A stretch of DNA of 6,282 bases from Candidatus Kapaibacterium sp. (GTDB lineage: Bacteria > Bacteroidota > Ignavibacteria > Kapaibacteriales > UBA2268). The stretch lies in the NCBI GenBank assembly GCA_938038165.1, contig CALHRB010000170.1, positions 1 to 6,282 of the forward strand, written 5' to 3'. A program made the translations under genes and the position numbers. Under the pieces are notes generated by a model. It did no database searches and was not told the origin of the DNA. It was given only the letters and a program-made list of their open reading frames with translations. Every line of letters starts with the position of its first letter. Positions within the stretch are counted from its first letter, which is position 1. This document shows, one piece after another, positions 1 to 5,596 of the stretch.

Positions 1-1
1 G

Positions 2-475
2 AAGATATTTGAAATTGGAACATCCGCTAATGTTATAGAGGTTACTAAAGTTTACGAAGATAAAAGAATGGATATCATCGTAAAAGGATTTTCAAGATAT
101 CTTCTCAGAAATTACTCTCAAAGCCAATATGGTTATTTAACCGGGGAGTATGAGGAATTCTCAGATAGAAAAGAATTTACTATTCCTACTTTAATAGACC
201 AATGTTTTGATTTGTTCTCGAAGGTTATCGAAAAATCTGGATTAAGCCATTTTGATTTTATGGATTTCAATAAATCAGGTCAAAATTTATCGTTTGTGTT
301 TGCTCAGAAAATTGGTCTAAACAACATTCAAAAATATAAACTGTTATCATTTGATTCAGAAAATGACAGGTTAATGTTTATTATTGAACATCTAAACAAA
401 ATCTTTCCAATTCTTGAACCCGACGAATTAACTAAACAATTAATCAAAAATGATGGATACATCAACTACATATAA
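2..475 (+). CDS. LON substrate-binding domain protein, 3' part (5' end outside window)
   Basis: The frame is open from base 2 to TAA at 473-475, giving 157 codons. The ATG at 68 is internal: the 22 codons before it read as a typical LON N-domain strand pair (KIFEIGTSANVIEVTKVYED), so the gene starts outside the window. The beta part continues with a VKGFSRYLL segment, matching the family's glycine-arginine strand (Gly-x-x-Arg-aromatic). It is followed by a helical half with FAQKIGL and SENDRLMFIIEHL, like the helical bundle that closes LON-SB domains. No AAA+ or Lon peptidase domain follows, so this is a stand-alone LON-SB protein of probably about 200 residues, not the protease Lon. Such proteins are widespread, and their exact role (substrate or adaptor binding in protein quality control) is poorly defined. 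It overlaps the next gene by 26 bp, implying co-transcription. Confidence 0.8.
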   Translation, partial: KIFEIGTSANVIEVTKVYEDKRMDIIVKGFSRYLLRNYSQSQYGYLTGEYEEFSDRKEFTIPTLIDQCFDLFSKVIEKSGLSHFDFMDFNKSGQNLSFVFAQKIGLNNIQKYKLLSFDSENDRLMFIIEHLNKIFPILEPDELTKQLIKNDGYINYI

Positions 476-1277
476 AAAGACAGAGTTCCCAAAATTAATG
501 GGTATCTTGAATGTAACACCTGATTCATTTTCAGATGGTGGTTTATATTTTTCAGTTCAATCAGCGACAGAGCATGCTCTTGAAATGCTTGAAATGGGAG
601 TAGATATAATTGATATTGGTGGTGAAAGCACTCGTCCGTTTTCCAAACCGATTTCAGCCCAAGAAGAGATTAAAAGGGTTATTCCTGTAATTGAAAATAT
701 TTTGCAATATCACCCTCAGGCTTGTCTTTCGATAGATACAACCAAATATGAAGTCGCTCTGACAGCTGTCGAAGCAGGAGTAAAAATAATAAATGATATT
801 TCAGGATTGAAAAATGATATTAGACTTGCTGCTTTAGCCGGTTATAAAAATCTACCAATAATTCTTATGCATATCAAAGGAAATCCACAAAATATGCAAA
901 TCAATCCAACCTATACAAATTTATTGCAAGAAATCTATGATTATTTACAAAAACAAATCAATCTTGCATTATCGCTCGGAGCCAAACATATATATGCTGA
1001 TGTCGGAATTGGATTTGGTAAAACATATGAACATAATATTGAGCTACTGAAAAATCATCATCATTTTTTAAAGTTAGATGTTCCATTGGTTTTAGGTATT
1101 TCTCGAAAGTCTTTTATTGGAAAAATGCTTGACATACAAAATCCATCGGACAGGGATATTCCAACTGTATTGATTCACTCCTTGCTTTTGAATTCAGGAG
1201 CTTCAATTATCAGAATTCACAGCCCCAAACATTTTATCACTCTAAAAAAAATCTATTATACGCTTTTTGAAAATTGA
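450..1277 (+). CDS. folP: Dihydropteroate synthase (FolP)
   Basis: This 275-residue cytoplasmic TIM-barrel enzyme condenses 6-hydroxymethyl-7,8-dihydropterin diphosphate with p-aminobenzoate to dihydropteroate in folate synthesis; it is the sulfonamide target. The family motifs appear in order: MGILNVTPDSFSDGG at 17-31 (Mg/diphosphate loop 1), DIGGESTRP at 55-63 (loop 2), SIDT at 94-97, INDISG at 114-119, LMHIKGNPQNMQ at 139-150, DVGIGFGKT at 184-192, GISRKSFIG at 216-224, and the C-terminal Arg255-x-His257. The length is normal. Two adjacent ATGs (450 and 453) are possible starts, both inside the upstream LON gene, so translational coupling is likely. Small departures are Val for the usual Pro in the DPGIGFGKT motif, and Ser258 after His257 where Asp is usual. 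The key ligand residues are kept, so it should be active. No other folate genes are in the window. Confidence 0.96.
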   Translation: MMDTSTTYKKTEFPKLMGILNVTPDSFSDGGLYFSVQSATEHALEMLEMGVDIIDIGGESTRPFSKPISAQEEIKRVIPVIENILQYHPQACLSIDTTKYEVALTAVEAGVKIINDISGLKNDIRLAALAGYKNLPIILMHIKGNPQNMQINPTYTNLLQEIYDYLQKQINLALSLGAKHIYADVGIGFGKTYEHNIELLKNHHHFLKLDVPLVLGISRKSFIGKMLDIQNPSDRDIPTVLIHSLLLNSGASIIRIHSPKHFITLKKIYYTLFEN

Positions 1278-1364
1278 TTAATTCTATTTATTTTATTTTA
1301 ATTTACAAATAATTTTCAATTTTTTTTGAGACTTTTTTGCCTTTTATGTGTTTAATATAATGAG

Positions 1365-2432
1365 ATGTACAAAAGTTTAAAAATATTATTTATTTTCTCT
1401 TTTTTGTTAATAACTAATGCCTGTGATTACTGCAATACCGGTGGTTTTGTGGCTCCTGAAGAATCAGACATTTATTTTTCTTCCACAGGCGTTAATTCAA
1501 GCTCTCCCGGAATATTCAGAATAAATAAAGATGGAACAAAGTTCAGCGAAATTCTTCCAAATGGATTGCTTTATTCACCACCAACATCAACAGAAATAAA
1601 AAAACTTGTTTATTTGATTGATGATCCCTCAGGAAGAAGATATATTTCTATATGTGATATTGACGGAAAAAATATTTTATATGTACCAACTGAACCTGCA
1701 TCAGTGCCTTACCAGCAGCCAACAATATCATCTGACGGGAAGTGTATTGCCTATATCCTTGGAACAAAAGAGTTATGGCTTTATAAAAGTATTACCCAGC
1801 AATACCGTCTGTCTTCGAGATTTGCACTCGAGACCCTACAGTCATTTTCGCCCGATGGTACAAAAATTGCTTTTTATGAAGGAGATGATATTGAAAAAGA
1901 ATTTACTATAAGGGTTTTTGATGTCTCTATCGATCCACCCAGAGAAATTATGAAAAAAATTTATGAAGACGGTCTTCTGTTATGGAAAGGTCTTGCTTCT
2001 ATCAGTTGGACACAGGATAGTAAATATATTATATATGTCAATTCAGTTTCGCCAACAATAGATATGATTAATATCACCGAGGTAAATAATCCAGATAACA
2101 ACAATAACTACGAGATTGCTGGAATTGGTGCTTACATGCCTTCCTTATCAAATGATCTTAACAGACTTGCTTTTGCAGGTAGAGATGGAAATATTTGGAT
2201 CAGAAATCTTTCGAAGATCACTCCTAAATACATAAACTTAACAGAAAGCGGAAATGTTAGCTATAATCTTTATCCTAAATGGTCAAATGACGATAAATTT
2301 ATTTTGTTTAATAAATACTTCAAAGATGATTTAAAACCATTAAGCTCAAATTTAGAAATTGTTAAAACTGACTCAACAAAAAAAATATCAGTTTTATGTA
2401 ATAATTCCTTTATAGGTTTTTGGAACAAGTAA
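1365..2432 (+). CDS. PD40/TolB-like beta-propeller lipoprotein
   Basis: This 355-residue protein is predicted to be exported and lipidated. It has Lys4 and Lys6, a hydrophobic core at 7-17, and a lipobox-like TNAC with the candidate lipid-bearing Cys20. The mature part carries degenerate PD40 (WD40-like) blades, recognised by S-x-D-G/D-x-(K/R)-hydrophobic-A/I-(F/Y) turns. These include ISSDGKCIAY around 121-130, FSPDGTKIAF at 161-170, SWTQDSKYIIYV at 214-225, SLSNDLNRLAF at 260-270 and WSNDDKFILF at 306-315, with weaker blades before them, so about six blades are likely. TolB-type propellers bind other envelope proteins, but no catalytic residues are visible and this is not TolB itself. It is the first gene of a tight cassette, 4 bp before the ECF sigma gene, so it may be a sensor accessory or a target of that sigma factor. 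The lipobox is weak (Asn at -2). Confidence 0.8.
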   Translation: MYKSLKILFIFSFLLITNACDYCNTGGFVAPEESDIYFSSTGVNSSSPGIFRINKDGTKFSEILPNGLLYSPPTSTEIKKLVYLIDDPSGRRYISICDIDGKNILYVPTEPASVPYQQPTISSDGKCIAYILGTKELWLYKSITQQYRLSSRFALETLQSFSPDGTKIAFYEGDDIEKEFTIRVFDVSIDPPREIMKKIYEDGLLLWKGLASISWTQDSKYIIYVNSVSPTIDMINITEVNNPDNNNNYEIAGIGAYMPSLSNDLNRLAFAGRDGNIWIRNLSKITPKYINLTESGNVSYNLYPKWSNDDKFILFNKYFKDDLKPLSSNLEIVKTDSTKKISVLCNNSFIGFWNK

Positions 2433-2436
2433 AAAA

Positions 2437-2988
2437 TTGAATAAATACACTCAATATAGCGATTATCAACTTGTCAGTTTGCTGAAAGGCAGCAAAAATG
2501 AATCAGAGAAAGCATTCACAGAAATATATTCCCGATATTCTCACCGTTTATATGCATATTGCTTGAGAATGGTTGGAAATACAGAAGATGCAAGCGATAT
2601 CTTTCAAGAATGCTTCTTGAAATTTTTTAATAGCTCAAAAAATGAAGCTTATATTGATAACATCAGAGCATATTTATTCAGAATTGCCCGTAATCTCTGC
2701 ATTAACAAGAAAAGAAATCATAAACAATTTTTAGTTTTGAACGATGATAATTTGATTAGTTCTGATACTGATTATGCCGACAAAGAATTGATGGATATTT
2801 TAATATCAAGTCTTGAAATTCTTGATTTTGAGTATCGAGAAGTGTTTATTCTAAGGCAATTTCAAGGATTGTCATATAGAGAAATAGCTGAAATAACAGG
2901 TGAACCAATTTCCACTCTAAAAAATAGAGCCTGGAGAGCAAAAGAAAAATTAAAAGCAATTTTAATACATTATCTTGAAGATTTTTAA
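2437..2988 (+). CDS. ECF-type RNA polymerase sigma factor
   Basis: This 183-residue group 4 (extracytoplasmic function) sigma factor consists only of regions 2 and 4. Region 2 spans about 24-93, with DASDIFQECFLKFF at 51-64 (core RNA polymerase binding, 2.2) and IRAYLFRIARNLCINKKR at 76-93 (-10 recognition, 2.3/2.4). A variable acidic linker follows at about 94-118. Region 4 spans about 120-176, with its helix-turn-helix in LSYREIAEITGEPISTLKNR at 145-164 (-35 recognition). The start is a TTG at 2437, because no in-frame ATG precedes region 2 and the first internal Met (residue 45) would destroy it. No clear Shine-Dalgarno is seen. The gene lies 4 bp after the propeller lipoprotein and 17 bp before the membrane anti-sigma gene, the standard arrangement for a sigma/anti-sigma pair. 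The ECF subgroup cannot be assigned from sequence alone. Confidence 0.95.
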   Translation: MNKYTQYSDYQLVSLLKGSKNESEKAFTEIYSRYSHRLYAYCLRMVGNTEDASDIFQECFLKFFNSSKNEAYIDNIRAYLFRIARNLCINKKRNHKQFLVLNDDNLISSDTDYADKELMDILISSLEILDFEYREVFILRQFQGLSYREIAEITGEPISTLKNRAWRAKEKLKAILIHYLEDF

Positions 2989-3005
2989 ATTATAAATATT
3001 TTTTT

Positions 3006-4280
3006 ATGAGCTACTCAAAATTAATACACGATTACTTAGATGGTGAACTTACTCCAAGTCAGCAAGACCTTTTGTTTAGCGAACTTGCACATAACGTTGA
3101 ACTCCGTCACGAGTTTAATCAGCAAGTTAGACTACAAACAATTGCTCATAGTGATTTAAACTCTATTTCACCACCTACTGATGCAGCAAATGCCGTTTTT
3201 GCTAAATTAGGATTCAGTATTCCCAATGCTGACTTTGTTGGGCATTTGAACCCTTCTAAACCCTTAATATCAGGAATTTTCTGGAAATCAACACTCGAAT
3301 TTTTGAAAAAGAGGTTGCCTACTATATTGACATCTGTTATTTCTACAACAGTTACAGCCTTCATATTTCTTTACTTCTTTAATAATACTTCATTCTTTAA
3401 TCACACAAATTTGGATGGAGCAGGCTCAAAAGTTGTTTCATCAAATTCCAGTGATTTGCAATTGGCATCAAATTCCAAGCCTAATGAAATAAGTTTATCA
3501 GATAAAAATTTTACAGATGCTGATTTCGAGAGAATTTTCTCAAGAGCATTAGCTGATTATTTTGCTAATAATCCAGTAAATAATAACATAATCTTGCAGC
3601 AAAGTTCCAGCATATCCGATTTTAGTGATAAATCATTACCTTTTGATAACAAGAATATTATAAATCCTAATGAAGAAAATATCAATCAAGGCAATAATCA
3701 GAATCAGCTACCACTGCTTATTCTTCCTGTTTCTAATCAATCTGAAAAAAAACTAAGTTTGAACAATTCAGAGCCAACTTCAAACACTTCTTCTGAGGAA
3801 TTTAGTTTAGCACTGAGGAGTTTTACGTCTCAATCCTCAACAAAAGTAAACGTTCCTTCAAATGCTAATCCTTGGTTCAACAATATGGCTCTGTCAATAG
3901 CATATAATCTAAACAAATATCATTCATTTGGAGTTGAAGTGGGACAGGAACAATTTGCTCAAAGATTTCAGAAAACTGAATATGATTTGACATCGACTTA
4001 TGAACAAAATCCGCTTTTGCTCTGGTATGGAGGTTATTATAGATTTAGTTATCCTGATTTTATTTTTAGTGATAAATTATACCCGTTTGCACAGATTTTT
4101 GGGGGTGCTACATCAATTGGACCTGTAATCAAATCGCAGGTAGGTTTCCAATATAAACCTGATAAAAGAGTTACATTTGTGCTTGGTGGTGAGGTTACCA
4201 GATTATTATATAACCTGCAGAATAATATTTATAATTCTGATAAATTTGGTATAACTTATGGAATAATCATTCATTATTGA
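3006..4280 (+). CDS. Probable dual-membrane-spanning (Dma-like) anti-sigma factor with C-terminal beta-barrel
   Basis: This 424-residue protein has four visible parts. (a) Residues 1-45 (LIHDYLDGELTPSQQ then helix) resemble the anti-sigma zf-HC2 fold but lack the zinc-binding Cys; the whole protein has no cysteine. (b) One membrane helix at about 104-126 is preceded by KKR at 101-103, which puts the N-terminus in the cytoplasm. (c) Residues about 127-288 form a Ser/Asn/Gln-rich, probably disordered periplasmic linker with one acidic helix near 171-189. (d) Residues about 290-424 are short alternating amphipathic strands with aromatic girdles (LLLWYGGYYRFSY at 337-349, LYPFAQIFGG at 358-367, KFGITYGIIIHY at 413-424) ending in Tyr. 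This looks like a small, roughly eight-stranded outer-membrane barrel. It lies directly after its sigma partner. From memory, the order matches the Dma anti-sigma proteins of Bacteroides. The ligand is unknown. Alternatively the C-terminal domain could be a periplasmic beta-sandwich. Confidence 0.8.
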   Translation: MSYSKLIHDYLDGELTPSQQDLLFSELAHNVELRHEFNQQVRLQTIAHSDLNSISPPTDAANAVFAKLGFSIPNADFVGHLNPSKPLISGIFWKSTLEFLKKRLPTILTSVISTTVTAFIFLYFFNNTSFFNHTNLDGAGSKVVSSNSSDLQLASNSKPNEISLSDKNFTDADFERIFSRALADYFANNPVNNNIILQQSSSISDFSDKSLPFDNKNIINPNEENINQGNNQNQLPLLILPVSNQSEKKLSLNNSEPTSNTSSEEFSLALRSFTSQSSTKVNVPSNANPWFNNMALSIAYNLNKYHSFGVEVGQEQFAQRFQKTEYDLTSTYEQNPLLLWYGGYYRFSYPDFIFSDKLYPFAQIFGGATSIGPVIKSQVGFQYKPDKRVTFVLGGEVTRLLYNLQNNIYNSDKFGITYGIIIHY

Positions 4281-4987
4281 AATTAGTATCTTTAATAATA
4301 TTAAATCTATTTCTTTTGATAGGTTGTGAGTGTGTTACTGATATTGAAACACCCAAAAACATATCTCCGTCGACCTATGCTCATATCATGACTATAACAG
4401 TTTTCCCAGAATTTGATGAATTAAAAATCTTTAGCGAATTCTGGCAAAAACCTTTTTATATTTACTATAATAATTCTGATGATGATTTTAAATACAGGGA
4501 CATAACTTATGGTTTGAACAATATCAAAGTTTTAACCAAAAAAGACTCCGTTATTTACAATTCAACTTTATTATTAGAAAAAACAAAATATTATACTTTC
4601 ATCATTTTTGGCTCGAAACAACGTGTTCAGGCTATGTTGCTGAAAGATTCAGTCTATAATTATAAAAAAACAACCGCATACTTTCGTTGCATTCATGCTT
4701 CAAGTGATGTTCCTCAGGTGAATTTTGTTATTAATTCCAATTATCCTATTATTCATTCATTACCATACAAATCAAATTCTTCATTTACTCCAATTTTATC
4801 GGGTTTTTACTCACTCAAGATTAATGATGCACTGACAGATAGCACTTTAATTCACATAAAAAATTACGAATTTAAGGAAGGTTTTATTTATTCAATAATA
4901 TTGAAAGGCTACTCCGAAGGGAAAGGGAGTAAATCATTGGAATGTCAAATTATTGAAAGCAATGAATTTATAAAGAAATATCAATAA
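4277..4987 (+). CDS. Lipoprotein with tandem DUF4397-like domains
   Basis: This 236-residue protein is predicted to be a lipoprotein. It has Lys2, a hydrophobic stretch at 3-15, and a strong lipobox LLIGC with lipid-bearing Cys17. Residues about 133-226 fit DUF4397: YFRCIHASSDVPQVNFVI at 135-152, a LPYKSNSSF turn at 162-170, SGFYSLKI at 175-182, and a GFIYSIILKG strand at 202-211. Residues about 34-124 repeat the plan in degenerate form (AHIMTITVFPEFDELKIF, then YRDITYGLNNIKV, then KYYTFIIFG), suggesting two tandem copies. DUF4397 is an extracytoplasmic beta-sandwich of unknown function common in Bacteroidota surface proteins. The start is TTG at 4277, overlapping the preceding TGA as TTGA; the next in-frame Met (residue 38) would remove the signal peptide. 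Its position suggests a partner or output of the sigma/anti-sigma circuit. Function unknown. Confidence 0.82.
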   Translation: MKLVSLIILNLFLLIGCECVTDIETPKNISPSTYAHIMTITVFPEFDELKIFSEFWQKPFYIYYNNSDDDFKYRDITYGLNNIKVLTKKDSVIYNSTLLLEKTKYYTFIIFGSKQRVQAMLLKDSVYNYKKTTAYFRCIHASSDVPQVNFVINSNYPIIHSLPYKSNSSFTPILSGFYSLKINDALTDSTLIHIKNYEFKEGFIYSIILKGYSEGKGSKSLECQIIESNEFIKKYQ

Positions 4988-5010
4988 AAAAATTTGAGTG
5001 CAGAGAAAGC
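4986..5010 (-). terminator. rnpB 3' end: P1 strand followed by U-tract
   Basis: The 3' strand of the RNase P P1 helix (4994-5010) is followed at once by a run of seven T on the minus strand (4986-4992). The pairing partner is the far 5' end of the RNA rather than a local hairpin, so this is not a textbook intrinsic terminator. The abrupt T-run at the RNA end is nevertheless the best termination candidate. It touches the stop codon region of the convergent DUF4397 lipoprotein gene, which ends at 4987. Confidence 0.4.
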
Positions 5011-5428
5011 TATAAGCCGAATTCTGTCTTCATCTAATGATGGATGCAGTCATTAATCTGGGAGTATCGTCACCGATACCCTCAAGCAGCCTACCCAAAT
5101 GCAGTTCAAAATTGAAATTAAGCGAACAACCTAACATTGCGTAAAAGCAATCTGCATTTATATTTGGCCTTGCTCCATGCAGGGTTTACATAGCCGATAC
5201 AGTCACCTGAATCGCTGGTGGTCTCTTACACCGCCTTTTCACACTTACCTCCATGACGTTTGGTCTTGGACCAACCCGGATTGGCGTTGTTCTTTCTGTT
5301 GCACTTTCCGTCGGCTCGTTATTCACTCGCCGCCTTCGAGTTACGAAGTGCATTGTTCTGTGGAGTTCGGACTTTCCTCATCGGTTCGAAAAAACCAATG
5401 CAACTGCCCGCTTTCCCTGCACTCAATG
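4993..5428 (-). ncRNA. rnpB: RNase P RNA (bacterial type A)
   Basis: This is the catalytic RNA of RNase P, which removes tRNA 5' leaders. On the minus strand the universally conserved blocks appear in order: GAGGAAAGTCC (5369-5379), GTGCAACAGAAAG (about 5302-5314), GGTAAGTGTGAAAAG (about 5233-5247), GGAGCAAGGCCAAATA (5162-5177), GGGTAGGCTGCTTGAG (5080-5095) and GACAGAATTCGGCTTAT (5012-5028). The ends are set by a long P1 helix: 5410-5426 pairs with 4994-5010 over 17 bp with a single G-U. P3 (5379-5400) and P18 with a GTGA tetraloop (5064-5079) are visible. The P15-P17 region (5097-5159) is closed by an 8-bp helix, which supports type A. The length of about 433 nt is longer than the roughly 377 nt of E. 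coli. The exact ends are uncertain by a few bases. Confidence 0.97.
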
Positions 5429-5453
5429 TGCTTTTTCAAATAACATATTTATG

Positions 5454-5526
5454 AGCCAACAGGCGGACTTGAACCGCCGACCTGCTCATTACGAGTGAGC
5501 TGCTCTACCACCTGAGCTATGTTGGC
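5454..5526 (-). tRNA. tRNA-Thr (anticodon CGT)
   Basis: A full cloverleaf can be drawn on the minus strand. The acceptor stem is GCCAACA/TGTTGGC (5520-5526 with 5455-5461). The D arm is GCTC-AGGTGGTA-GAGC. The anticodon arm is GCTCA-CTCGTAA-TGAGC with anticodon CGT at 5491-5493, reading the threonine codon ACG. A 5-nt variable loop follows, then the T arm GGCGG-TTCAAGT-CCGCC. All stems pair. The discriminator is U and the CCA end is not encoded (CAT follows), so CCA must be added after transcription. The gene lies about 27 nt upstream of the RNase P RNA on the same strand and about 9 nt after the upstream repressor's terminator. Confidence 0.97.
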
Positions 5527-5534
5527 TTTGCATT

Positions 5535-5569
5535 AAAAAAAACCCGCTACCACTATTTAGTAACGGGTT
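5535..5569 (-). terminator. Intrinsic terminator after the DtxR-family gene
   Basis: On the minus strand AACCCG (5564-5569) pairs with CGGGTT (5541-5546). The stem is extended after one mismatch by GTA/TAC (TAC in the minus transcript on the 5' side), and the hairpin is followed by eight T (5535-5542, the first two inside the stem). It begins 27 bp after the repressor stop codon. The plus strand has A-runs rather than T-runs after the hairpin, so it works only for leftward transcription. It separates the repressor from tRNA-Thr by only about 9 bp, leaving little room for an independent tRNA promoter downstream of it. Confidence 0.8.
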
Positions 5570-5596
5570 AAAAAAAAAATAATTTTCAATCCAATT

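Noticed and set aside
68..475. ATG at 68 as the true start of the first gene
   Set aside because: The frame is open upstream to base 2 and the upstream residues complete the LON domain's first strands, so the start lies outside the window.
1267..1335. Possible folP terminator in the AT-rich gap
   Set aside because: Only a 7-bp GAAAATT/AATTTTC match with a loop of about 40 nt is visible, and it has no GC content.
1337..1361. TTGCCT and TATAAT before the lipoprotein start, as a sigma70-like promoter
   Set aside because: The 13-bp spacer is too short, and the -10 box would put the transcript start inside the coding region. The AT-rich gap also lacks a clear TAnnTTTG Bacteroidota box.
1618..1911. 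A 97-codon plus-strand frame inside the propeller lipoprotein gene
   Set aside because: It is an out-of-frame shadow of a gene with clear PD40 repeats.
3146..3364. A 72-codon minus-strand frame inside the anti-sigma gene
   Set aside because: It is an antisense shadow of a well-supported coding region with no recognisable domain.
5177..5498. Three overlapping plus-strand reading frames of 64-88 codons
   Set aside because: They lie antisense to the RNase P RNA and partly across tRNA-Thr. Their openness follows from the RNA sequence, and they show no protein family features.
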